A stretch of DNA of 48,865 nt from Bacillota bacterium (GTDB lineage: Bacteria > Bacillota > Clostridia > Lachnospirales > Lachnospiraceae): NCBI GenBank assembly GCA_023436065.1, contig JAEZKU010000066.1:1-48865 (forward strand). Direction: 5' to 3'. Below the pieces are notes generated by a model that worked only from the letters and a program-made list of their open reading frames with translations, was not told the DNA's origin and searched no databases. Below are positions 24,354 through 32,043 of the stretch, in pieces. Every line of letters starts with the position of its first letter. The first letter of the stretch is position 1. Both the position numbers and the translations under genes were made by a program.

Positions 24354-26057
24354 ATGAAGAAAGAGATACAAATCAAGCAATTACATACAGATATACTTAT
24401 CATCGGTGGCGGAACAGCCGGTTGCTACGCCGCACTGACCATAAGGGAGCATTCAAAGGCCTCCATTCTGATTGCTGAGAAAGCAAATATCAAACGCAGC
24501 GGATGTCTGGCTGCCGGTGTTAACGCAATCAATGCATATATTGTAAAAGGAAGAACACCGGAGGATTATGTGGAATATGCGAAGAAAGATGCAGACCACA
24601 TCGTTCGGGAGGATCTGCTTCTGACTATGTCCAAGGGCTTAAACCGGGTAACTAAGAAGCTGGAAGATTTGGGCCTTGTCATTCTAAAAGATGAAGACGG
24701 AGAATATGTCGCAAGAGGAAATCGTAACATCAAAATTAACGGTGAAAATATCAAACCTATTTTAGCAGATGCGGTAAGACAGCTGGAAGATGTAAGCATT
24801 CTAAATCAGGTGAATGTGATAGATTATATCGTAAAAGACAATCGGATTTACGGAGCCTTTGCAATCAATATAGAACAATATGTTTTATATGAAATCAGAG
24901 CCAAGAAAGTAATCTGTTCGACTGGTGGGGCAGCCGGATTATACAGACCAAATAATTCCGGCTTTTCCAGACATAAGATGTGGTATCCTCCCTTCAACAC
25001 AGGAGCAGGTTATGCCATGGGCATCCGGGCAGGAGCTGAAATGACAACCTTTGAGATGAGATTTATTGCATTACGGTGCAAGGATACCATAGCTCCCACA
25101 GGTACCATCGCCCAGGGCGTCGGTGCAAAGCAGGTCAATTCCAAAGGTGAAGTATATGAAATGAAGTATGGAATAACCACCTCAGAACGTGTTTATGGTA
25201 CCGTGAAGGAAAACCAAGAAGGCAGAGGCCCCTGTTATCTTAGAACGGAAGGGATTACGCCGAGTCAGGATGAAGAGCTGAAAAAGGCGTATCTGAATAT
25301 GGCTCCCAGCCAAACCTTACAATGGATCGAGTCCGGTAAAAATCCAAGTGAACAGAATGTAGAGATAGAAGGTACAGAACCTTATATCGTAGGTGGCCAT
25401 ACCGCAAGCGGTTATTGGGTGGATACAAAACGAAGAACTACGATAGAAGGACTATATGCGGCAGGTGATGTTGCAGGCGGGTGTCCTCAGAAATATGTCA
25501 CCGGAGCTCTGGTTGAGGGTGAAATCGCAGGCATCACTGCAGTAGAGGATATCCTTAGACAAGAAGATGCTTATGGATTAACAGAAGCCGAAGAAGTCTG
25601 TTACATAGAAGCTAAACGAAGAGAAATCGAAGAGATCTTAAATAACGAAGCCTCCGTATTTACAACCGGACAGCTGGAAGAAGCAATGCAAAAGGTAATG
25701 GATACCTATGCAGGAGGAATCGGAAGTAATTATCAGTTTAATGAGAAGCAGTTGGCAATTGCAGATGAGAAAATTGATCAGATTCTGGCACTTAGTAAAA
25801 AGCTTCGGGCGGATGATATGCACGAATTAATGTTTACATATGAGTTAAAAGAAAGATTGGTGGTTTGTAAATCAGTCATCGCACATTTAAGAGCAAGAAA
25901 GGAAACCAGGTGGCATAGCTTCGCAGAGAATCTGGATTATCCTGACAAAAGTGATGAGTGGCTGAAGTATGTGAATTCGAAACTGGTGAACGGACAGCTT
26001 TCAATTATATACAGAGACTTGGTGGGACGAGGTGAAACCTATGAGCATAACTATTAA
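24354..26057 (+). CDS. aprA: Adenylylsulfate (APS) reductase flavoprotein subunit
   Basis: FAD subunit of an APS reductase that would convert APS to sulfite and AMP. The dinucleotide-binding GGGTAG is at 18-23. The family's RSGCLAAGVNAINAY, the STGGAAGLYRPNNSG stretch, AGAEMTTFEMRFIALRCKD and the late flavin-site GLYAAGDVAGGCPQKY follow. At 567 residues it is close to, but shorter than, dissimilatory AprA. ATG 24354 has GGAGG 5 nt upstream. It overlaps aprB by 17 nt, which shows a two-subunit enzyme. Since QmoABC and dissimilatory sulfite reductase are absent here and cysDN is present, the role is probably assimilatory. A fumarate-reductase-like alternative is unlikely given the context. Confidence 0.88.
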   Translation: MKKEIQIKQLHTDILIIGGGTAGCYAALTIREHSKASILIAEKANIKRSGCLAAGVNAINAYIVKGRTPEDYVEYAKKDADHIVREDLLLTMSKGLNRVTKKLEDLGLVILKDEDGEYVARGNRNIKINGENIKPILADAVRQLEDVSILNQVNVIDYIVKDNRIYGAFAINIEQYVLYEIRAKKVICSTGGAAGLYRPNNSGFSRHKMWYPPFNTGAGYAMGIRAGAEMTTFEMRFIALRCKDTIAPTGTIAQGVGAKQVNSKGEVYEMKYGITTSERVYGTVKENQEGRGPCYLRTEGITPSQDEELKKAYLNMAPSQTLQWIESGKNPSEQNVEIEGTEPYIVGGHTASGYWVDTKRRTTIEGLYAAGDVAGGCPQKYVTGALVEGEIAGITAVEDILRQEDAYGLTEAEEVCYIEAKRREIEEILNNEASVFTTGQLEEAMQKVMDTYAGGIGSNYQFNEKQLAIADEKIDQILALSKKLRADDMHELMFTYELKERLVVCKSVIAHLRARKETRWHSFAENLDYPDKSDEWLKYVNSKLVNGQLSIIYRDLVGRGETYEHNY

Positions 26058-26355
26058 TAAAGACAAATGCACCGGTTGTAAGAAGTGTCTGTATGTCTGT
26101 CCGGGAAGTCTTATTAAATTCACAGCGGATAAGAAAGCCTTTATCAAATATCCGGAGGATTGTTGGGGGTGCTCCTCTTGTTTGAAGGAATGTGGAAAGG
26201 GCGCCATAGCACTCCATCTGGGAGCAGATATCGGCGGTAACGGAAGCAAATTAACCACCAGCTTCGAAGGTGATCTGGTACACTGGCAGATTGAGAAAAG
26301 TAACGGTGAGAAGATCGTGATTGATGTAAATCGTAAGGATTCCAATCAATATTAG
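26041..26355 (+). CDS. aprB: APS reductase iron-sulfur subunit
   Basis: A 104-residue ferredoxin-like subunit that feeds electrons to AprA. Two [4Fe-4S] motifs are visible: CTGCKKCLYVCP and CWGCSSCLKECG. A short tail (HLGADIGGNG...DLVHWQIEK) matches the AprB C-terminal region that wraps around AprA, shorter than in sulfate respirers. ATG 26041 has GAGGTG upstream; the GTG at 26032 is less likely. It overlaps the end of aprA. Confidence 0.88.
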   Translation: MSITINKDKCTGCKKCLYVCPGSLIKFTADKKAFIKYPEDCWGCSSCLKECGKGAIALHLGADIGGNGSKLTTSFEGDLVHWQIEKSNGEKIVIDVNRKDSNQY

Positions 26356-26382
26356 TGAATATGTAAATAGGAGGATATACAG

Positions 26383-27282
26383 ATGAATGAATTAACACAT
26401 CTTGATGAATTAGAAGCCGAAGCGATTTATATCATCCGTGAAGTAGCGGCTGAATGTGAGAAGCCTGTTATGCTATATTCCATCGGCAAGGATAGCTCTG
26501 TAATGCTGCATTTGGCTATGAAGGCATTTTATCCGGAAAAACCCCCTTTCCCTTTCATGCATATCGATACTACCTGGAAGTTTAGGGAGATGATCGAATT
26601 CCGTGACAGAAAAGCAAAGGAATTGGGGATTGAGATGATAGTCCACTGTAATGAGGAAGGTATCGCTCAAGGAATTAATCCATTTGATCATGGATCTGCC
26701 TATACTGATATCATGAAAACCCAGGCGTTAAAGCATGCCCTTACCAAATATGGCTTCACAGCCGCTTTTGGAGGAGGACGCCGAGATGAAGAAAAATCTC
26801 GTGCGAAGGAGAGAATATTCTCTTTCCGGAATGAAGCACATGCCTGGGATCCCAAGAATCAGAGACCGGAGATGTGGAAACTCTATAATACGAAGATCAA
26901 TAAAGGTGAAAGCATGCGTGTCTTTCCTATCTCTAACTGGACTGAGAAGGACATCTGGCAGTATATCAAACGTGAAAATATAGACATAGTATCCCTTTAT
27001 TATGCAAAGGAACGACCAATCATTTATCGTGACGGCAATATTATCTTGGTGGATGACGACCGAATCAAGCTATTACCGGGTGAGAAGGTGGAGTACAAGA
27101 AGGTTCGCTTCCGTACCTTGGGTTGTTATCCGTTAACCGGAGGCTGTGAATCGGAAGCGGTTACTCTGGAGGAGATTATTGATGAGACACTAAGCGCGGT
27201 ATCCTCAGAGAGAACCACCAGAGTAATCGATAATGAGGCAGCAGGCAGTATGGAGAGAAGAAAGCGGGAGGGATATTTCTAG
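26383..27282 (+). CDS. cysD: Sulfate adenylyltransferase small subunit CysD
   Basis: Catalytic subunit of ATP sulfurylase: sulfate plus ATP gives APS plus PPi, driven by the CysN GTPase. The PP-loop SIGKDSS is at 33-39, followed by HIDTTWKFREMIEFRD, GGGRRDEEKSRAKERIFSFR and the C-terminal LGCYPLTGGCES. The 299-residue length is typical. The ribosome site is AGGAGG. It abuts cysN directly (stop TAG immediately followed by ATG). No APS kinase (cysC) or PAPS reductase (cysH) follows, consistent with direct APS reduction by AprAB. Confidence 0.96.
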   Translation: MNELTHLDELEAEAIYIIREVAAECEKPVMLYSIGKDSSVMLHLAMKAFYPEKPPFPFMHIDTTWKFREMIEFRDRKAKELGIEMIVHCNEEGIAQGINPFDHGSAYTDIMKTQALKHALTKYGFTAAFGGGRRDEEKSRAKERIFSFRNEAHAWDPKNQRPEMWKLYNTKINKGESMRVFPISNWTEKDIWQYIKRENIDIVSLYYAKERPIIYRDGNIILVDDDRIKLLPGEKVEYKKVRFRTLGCYPLTGGCESEAVTLEEIIDETLSAVSSERTTRVIDNEAAGSMERRKREGYF

Positions 27283-28980
27283 ATGAAATTACTTAAGTTT
27301 ATTACCTGCGGAAGCGTGGATGATGGTAAATCCACTCTCATCGGACATATTTTATATGACTCAAAGCTCCTATACGCTGACCAGGAGAAAGCTTTAGAGC
27401 TGGATAGTAAGGTGGGAAGTCGTGAAGGTGCAATTGACTACTCCTTATTGCTGGATGGTCTTATGGCAGAACGGGAACAGGGTATCACAATTGATGTGGC
27501 TTACCGTTATTTTACTACCGATAAAAGAAGCTTCATCGTTGCAGATACTCCGGGGCATGAGGAATATACCAGAAACATGGCAGTTGGAGCTTCCTTTGCC
27601 GATCTTTCAATTATTTTAGTAGATGCGAAGCAGGGTGTACTGGTACAGACCAGAAGACATGCCAGAATATGCTCGCTGATGGGCATAAAGCATTTTGTAT
27701 TCGCAGTCAATAAAATGGATCTGATCGGATACGACCAGGAACGTTTTCATAAGATTGAAGAAGAAATCAATGCCTTAGTTGCGGAACTTTCTCTTAAGGA
27801 TGTGAAAATCATACCGATCTCTGCTACGGAGGGAGATAACTTAACGAAAAAGTCAGATCGTATCACCTGGTATACCGGAGTTCCTCTCTTGACCCATCTG
27901 GAGAACGTGGACATCATAAACGCCACGGAAGAGGAAGGGTTTTATATGCCGGTGCAGAGAGTATGCAGACCAAACCATACTTTCCGAGGTTTCCAAGGAC
28001 AGATCGAAGCAGGAAGTATTGAAGTAGGGGATGAGATTATAACTCTTCCCAGCAATGAAAAAGCAATTGTAAAGAGCATACACGTCACGGATAAAGAAGT
28101 GCGGCATGCATATCAGGGGCAACCCGTTACGATTCAGTTAAATAAAGAGGTAGATGTATCCAGAGGCTGTGTTCTAACCAAGAACACAAACCTGACTACC
28201 AGTAAGCAGATTACGGCAGCCCTTCTTTGGATGGATGACTCTGAGTTAACTGCGGATAAGAATTACTTTGTAAAAATCGGAACGAAACTGATCCCGGGTG
28301 TGGTTACCAAGATACAATATAAGATTGATGTTAATACAGGTGAGAAGCTGCCAACACATCATCTGGTTAAGAACGAGATTGCAGTCTGTGAAATCACTCT
28401 GACAGAAAAGATAGTTGTTGATAAATTCAGTAACCATAAATCCTTAGGCGAATTAATTCTCATTGACCGTATCACTAATATGACCTCTGCCTGCGGTGTC
28501 GTGGAGGAAACGGACCGGAATGATAAAAAGAAGGAGGGAGCCTCCTTTGAATACAATGGAATTGTAGCACGAGGTGATGTTTTTGAGGAGTTTTATTATA
28601 ATTTAGAAAGTTCCTCCATTTCCAAATATAAACCCATCCATAATACCTATACGGTAGGAGATGAAATCCCTGTTAAGGGTGAGAGTTATCAATATCCTGA
28701 CAGCTTTGATATCCTGGTGCTGCGAGACAAAGTGGCAATTAAAGTACGTGACAAAAGAGTAACTGAAATCCTTCTGCTGAAGGACTATCAATTCGAAGGA
28801 TATCCGATAACAAATGGCAGAGGTTTCGCCGTGAAAGCAAATTCCGAAGAGGAAGTGAAGGATTTATTAAAGGAGTACTACGAGTCGGATGAAACCATGG
28901 AAGACAGTTTTGCTAACAAATGGATCAGCTTTGAAACTTATCGCAGAGTTGTTTTCCATAACAATTTCTGGGTGATATAA
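27283..28980 (+). CDS. cysN: Sulfate adenylyltransferase GTPase subunit CysN with extra C-terminal domain
   Basis: GTPase that drives APS formation by CysD. GTPase motifs are GSVDDGKST (10-18), DTPGHEEY (88-95) and NKMD (143-146), followed by translation-factor-like beta-barrel domains to about residue 410. The protein then continues to 565. The last 145 or so residues (from about EGASFEYNG) do not contain a P-loop, so this is not the fused APS kinase of CysNC proteins. I do not recognise the extra domain; it contains alternating strands and ends in an aromatic tail (FETYRRVVFHNNFWV). It immediately follows cysD. Confidence 0.94.
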   Translation: MKLLKFITCGSVDDGKSTLIGHILYDSKLLYADQEKALELDSKVGSREGAIDYSLLLDGLMAEREQGITIDVAYRYFTTDKRSFIVADTPGHEEYTRNMAVGASFADLSIILVDAKQGVLVQTRRHARICSLMGIKHFVFAVNKMDLIGYDQERFHKIEEEINALVAELSLKDVKIIPISATEGDNLTKKSDRITWYTGVPLLTHLENVDIINATEEEGFYMPVQRVCRPNHTFRGFQGQIEAGSIEVGDEIITLPSNEKAIVKSIHVTDKEVRHAYQGQPVTIQLNKEVDVSRGCVLTKNTNLTTSKQITAALLWMDDSELTADKNYFVKIGTKLIPGVVTKIQYKIDVNTGEKLPTHHLVKNEIAVCEITLTEKIVVDKFSNHKSLGELILIDRITNMTSACGVVEETDRNDKKKEGASFEYNGIVARGDVFEEFYYNLESSSISKYKPIHNTYTVGDEIPVKGESYQYPDSFDILVLRDKVAIKVRDKRVTEILLLKDYQFEGYPITNGRGFAVKANSEEEVKDLLKEYYESDETMEDSFANKWISFETYRRVVFHNNFWVI

Positions 28981-29020
28981 TTTAACGTAAAAACGATTTG
29001 TTTTAAACGGAGGTTATAGT

Positions 29021-29887
29021 ATGGCAATAGATTATGCAGCATTAAAAAAGGGCGGTTTTATGCGGCAGAAGCAAAAGGGTTATTTTTCACTCAGATTGAA
29101 AGTAGTCGGAGGATACCTGACCGCAGAGAATTTAAAGAAGGTTTATGAAGTAGCTGAAAAATACGGAGAAGGTTATGTACACCTGACCTCCAGACAGAGT
29201 GTTGAAATTCCCTTTATCCATGTGGACGATGTTGAGATAGTAAAGGAAGAATTAGCAAAGGGCGGCTGTATCCCAGGTGCCTGTGGTCCGAGAGTGCGTA
29301 CAGTCACAGCCTGCCAGGGAAATGCCATCTGCCCCAGCGGCTGCGTTGATACCTATTCCATTGCAGTGGAACTTGATAAAAGATATTACGGAAGAGAGTT
29401 GCCACACAAGTTTAAATTTGGTGTGACCGGTTGCCAAAATAACTGTCTGAAGGCGGAAGAGAATGATGTGGGCATCAAAGGTGGCCTGGAAGTAACCTGG
29501 AATAAAGAAAAATGTATTTTCTGCGGAGTCTGTGAGAAGGTCTGCCGATCCGGTGCGATTAAAATCGAAGAGAATAATATCACATTGGACAGTAGCAAGT
29601 GCAATTATTGCGGACGTTGTGTGAAGGCATGTCCTACGGATGCCTGGGTAGGGGAAGAGGGTTATCTGTTATCCTTTGGAGGACTCTTTGGAAATGAGAT
29701 ACATAAAGGAAATGAAATATTGCCGATCGTTAAAGATAAGGAGCAGCTATTCCGGATTACGGATGCTGCCATAGACTTTTTCTCAAAGTACGGAAAATCC
29801 GGTGAACGTTTTAAATATACCATTGACCGTATTGGCTGGGATGTATTTAAAAAAGAAATGGAGGAAGCTTACCATGGAACAGTATAA
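29021..29887 (+). CDS. Siroheme sulfite reductase with ferredoxin domain
   Basis: Reduces sulfite to sulfide. The 288-residue protein is a compact one-chain enzyme. It has the nitrite/sulfite reductase half-domain near VHLTSRQSVEIPFI, then the siroheme-[4Fe-4S] ligands C98-x5-C104 and C138-x3-C142, then two ferredoxin clusters, CIFCGVCEKVC and CNYCGRCVKAC (165-204). This arrangement resembles AsrC-type or small archaeal/clostridial sulfite reductases rather than CysI. It lies 40 nt after cysN with GGAGG upstream and overlaps the TusA-like gene by 14 nt. The product sulfide would feed the thiocarboxylate relay genes that follow. Confidence 0.9.
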   Translation: MAIDYAALKKGGFMRQKQKGYFSLRLKVVGGYLTAENLKKVYEVAEKYGEGYVHLTSRQSVEIPFIHVDDVEIVKEELAKGGCIPGACGPRVRTVTACQGNAICPSGCVDTYSIAVELDKRYYGRELPHKFKFGVTGCQNNCLKAEENDVGIKGGLEVTWNKEKCIFCGVCEKVCRSGAIKIEENNITLDSSKCNYCGRCVKACPTDAWVGEEGYLLSFGGLFGNEIHKGNEILPIVKDKEQLFRITDAAIDFFSKYGKSGERFKYTIDRIGWDVFKKEMEEAYHGTV

Positions 29888-30119
29888 TATCGATGATACC
29901 CTTGATATCACGGATGTTGTCTGTCCGCTCACCTTTGTGAAGGCTAAAGTGGCTTTGGAGGAACTGGAGGAAGGGCAGATTATCTCCATTCGGATGAATG
30001 ATGGAGAACCGGTACAAAATGTACCGAGAAGTATTAAGGATGAAGGTCACCAGATTCTTAAATTGTTGAATAATAATGATGGGACCTATCAACTGATTGT
30101 GAAAAAAATAGGAGACTAG
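29874..30119 (+). CDS. TusA/SirA-like sulfurtransferase
   Basis: An 81-residue small sulfur-relay protein. The family signature is present as DVVCPLTFVKAK, with the reactive Cys17 followed by Pro, then LEELEEGQIISIRMNDGEPVQNVPRSIKDEGH as in TusA folds. It probably hands persulfide sulfur to, or takes it from, partners in this operon. GGAGGAAG precedes ATG 29874; the open frame reaches back to 29802 but that part overlaps sulfite reductase out of frame. It overlaps the reductase gene by 14 nt, so coupled translation is likely. Confidence 0.88.
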   Translation: MEQYNIDDTLDITDVVCPLTFVKAKVALEELEEGQIISIRMNDGEPVQNVPRSIKDEGHQILKLLNNNDGTYQLIVKKIGD

Positions 30120-30167
30120 GATCTATGGCACTACGTGTGCCAAGGATCTGCAGAATGGAGGTTATGT

Positions 30168-30380
30168 ATGATAATTACAATCGCTGGGGTAAAAAAAGAA
30201 GTGGGAGAAGGAATTACCGTTACAGAGCTAATATACAGTGAAAAAGTAGAAAGCCCGGATTACGTTTCCGTATCCATTAATGATGATTTTGTATTACGAG
30301 AAGCCTTTGACACAACAAAACTGACCGATGGTGATGTAGTGGAGTTCCTTTACTTTATGGGAGGAGGGAGTAGCTGCTAA
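30168..30380 (+). CDS. ThiS/HcyS-like sulfur-carrier protein with masked C terminus
   Basis: A 70-residue ubiquitin-fold sulfur carrier. It has ThiS-like features: an ITIAGVKKEV opening strand and the late TDGDVVEFLYFMGGG. Unlike ThiS or MoaD it does not stop at Gly-Gly but ends GGGSSC, so three or four residues must be cut off before the glycine can be adenylated and thiocarboxylated. A JAMM protease three genes on (31211-31627) is the expected processor, as QbsD for QbsE or HcyD for HcyS. ATG 30168 has GGAGG 8 nt upstream, giving a normal N terminus. The final free cysteine is an unusual touch. Possible acceptors are O-acetylhomoserine (giving homocysteine) or a cysteine precursor. Confidence 0.85.
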   Translation: MIITIAGVKKEVGEGITVTELIYSEKVESPDYVSVSINDDFVLREAFDTTKLTDGDVVEFLYFMGGGSSC

Positions 30381-30398
30381 CAGGCAGTTGCGCGGACT

Positions 30399-31202
30399 AT
30401 GGCATTAACCAATGAGCAGCTGGAGCGTTATTCCAGACATATCATTCTAAAAGAGGTTGGAGCAAAGGGTCAGAAGAAGCTGTTGAATGGCAAAGTATTA
30501 ATCATTGGTGCAGGAGGTCTAGGTGCTCCGGCAGCAATGTATCTTGCTGCTGCAGGAGTTGGGACCATCGGTATAGCGGACGCAGATGAGGTAGACCTTT
30601 CAAATCTTCAGAGACAGATTATCCATGGAACCGGGGATGTAGGTAAAGCAAAGGTGAAGTCTGCCAAGGAAACCATGAACGAGATGAATCCGGACGTAAC
30701 GGTTAACACTTACCGTACCTTTGTAACCTCCGAAAATATTATGGAGCTGATACAGGATTATGATTTCATTATTGATGGTACTGATAATTTTCCTGCCAAA
30801 TTCTTAATCAATGATGCCTGTGTTATGGCAAAAAAGCCTTTTTCCCATGCAGGTATTATCCGATTCCAAGGACAGCTTATGACTTATGTTCCCGGTCAGG
30901 GACCCTGCTACCGTTGTGTATTTAAGAATCCACCCCCGAAGGATGCTGTCCCGACCTGTAAGCAGGCTGGTGTAATCGGTGCAATGGGTGGAGTCATCGG
31001 AAGTCTTCAGGCCATGGAAGCGATCAAATATCTGATTGGAGTAGGTGATTTACTTACGGGATACCTGCTTACCTATGATGCATTAACCATGAATTTCAGA
31101 AAAATCAAATTACCACCGGCGGCGAAGGAGTGTGGTATCTGCGGTGAGCACCCTACGATCACTGAGCTCATTGATTATGAACAAGCAGTCTGCGAAGGGT
31201 AG
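30399..31202 (+). CDS. ThiF/MoeB/HcyF-like carrier-activating enzyme (E1 type)
   Basis: Adenylates the C-terminal glycine of the sulfur carrier. The 267-residue protein has the nucleotide loop GAGGLG (37-42), DADEVDLSNLQRQ, the GTDNFPAKFLIND segment, a zinc site formed by C170/C173 and C245/C248, and the conserved cysteine C187 in PTCKQAGVIGAMGG. It lacks the rhodanese domain seen in some MoeBR proteins. It starts 18 nt after the carrier gene and is followed 8 nt later by the JAMM protease. Sequence alone could fit ThiF or MoeB, but the context favours the HcyF-like role. Confidence 0.9.
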   Translation: MALTNEQLERYSRHIILKEVGAKGQKKLLNGKVLIIGAGGLGAPAAMYLAAAGVGTIGIADADEVDLSNLQRQIIHGTGDVGKAKVKSAKETMNEMNPDVTVNTYRTFVTSENIMELIQDYDFIIDGTDNFPAKFLINDACVMAKKPFSHAGIIRFQGQLMTYVPGQGPCYRCVFKNPPPKDAVPTCKQAGVIGAMGGVIGSLQAMEAIKYLIGVGDLLTGYLLTYDALTMNFRKIKLPPAAKECGICGEHPTITELIDYEQAVCEG

Positions 31203-31210
31203 GTATTGAT

Positions 31211-31627
31211 ATGTTAAAAATTGAGAATAAAGATTATGAAGCTATGATAAAGCATTCGGTGGAGGGACTTCCGAAGGAAGCCTGCGGACTCATTGGAGGT
31301 TACATAGAGAATGGAGTGAAGGTAGTGAAAGAAGTGTACCTGCTTCGTAATCTGGATGAAAGCAAGGAGCATTTTTCAATGGATCCTATGGAGCAGTTAT
31401 CTGCAGTCAAGGATTTAAGAAAGAAGGGTTATACGCTGTTCGGAAACTTTCATTCCCATCCGGAAACACCCGCAAGACCTTCTGCTGAGGACATCCGTTT
31501 GGCTTATGATCCCACAGCCAGCTATCTGATAATTTCTCTTCAAAACCTGAATCAGCCGGTACTGAAGGCATTTCATATCGAACATGGGGTATCTTCGGAG
31601 GAACCCATAGAAATCCTATTCAAATGA
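31211..31627 (+). CDS. JAMM/MPN+ metalloprotease (M67, HcyD/Mec-like)
   Basis: A 138-residue zinc protease of the JAB1/MPN/Mov34 type. The complete catalytic set is visible: Glu23 in KEACGLIGG, His81 and His83 in HSHP, Ser91 and Asp94 in RPSAEDIRLAYDP. Stand-alone bacterial members cleave C-terminal residues or amino-acid adducts from ubiquitin-like sulfur carriers (Mec on CysO, QbsD on QbsE, HcyD on HcyS). Here it should remove the tail after Gly-Gly of the carrier encoded at 30168-30380 and later release the sulfur amino acid. It is the last gene of the operon. Confidence 0.9.
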   Translation: MLKIENKDYEAMIKHSVEGLPKEACGLIGGYIENGVKVVKEVYLLRNLDESKEHFSMDPMEQLSAVKDLRKKGYTLFGNFHSHPETPARPSAEDIRLAYDPTASYLIISLQNLNQPVLKAFHIEHGVSSEEPIEILFK

Positions 31628-31676
31628 GGAAGGGATATTGACTTAATGTTATTGATATCTGCAAGAAAGTAATATA

Positions 31677-31709
31677 GGATCCTATCAGAAATGATAGGGT
31701 CCATTTTTA
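31677..31709 (+). terminator. Terminator of the sulfate operon
   Basis: GGATCCTATCA / TGATAGGGTCC (11 bp, one G-U), 4-nt loop, then ATTTTTA. It lies 50 nt after the JAMM stop. Confidence 0.8.
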
Positions 31710-31816
31710 TGTAATAGGTAGTGCATCCTATTACATAAAAACGCTCCGCTGGGGATGCGCTATACTGATAAGCTAACGTTATTCAGGAAAATATTTACGA
31801 AAAAGCAAAAGAACAC

Positions 31817-31845
31817 TTGTTCTATTTCCCTTTTTATGGTATTAT
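31817..31845 (+). promoter_or_regulatory. Candidate promoter upstream of the GH43 gene
   Basis: TTGTTC, 17 nt, TATTAT, about 200 nt before the start at 32044. A second candidate, an extended -10 (TGA TATAAT, 31969-31977) without a clear -35, lies closer. The spacer 31628-32043 holds only these, the upstream terminator, and an inverted repeat AGTGCATCC / GGATGCGCT near 31717-31756. Confidence 0.45.
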
Positions 31846-32043
31846 GTAGTAACACGGACAAATATCAGGTTACATCAATTTTTAGATTTGCATTTGCACG
31901 GGTCATGACTGCGGAAGAGATCATGAGTATATAATTTAGTGTTAAATATATTTTTATGATATTTTTTATGATATAATAAACGTTGAAAATTAATGGGGGC
32001 GTTATACCGTCTGCCATAATACCACAGGTTGAAAGGATTTCAT

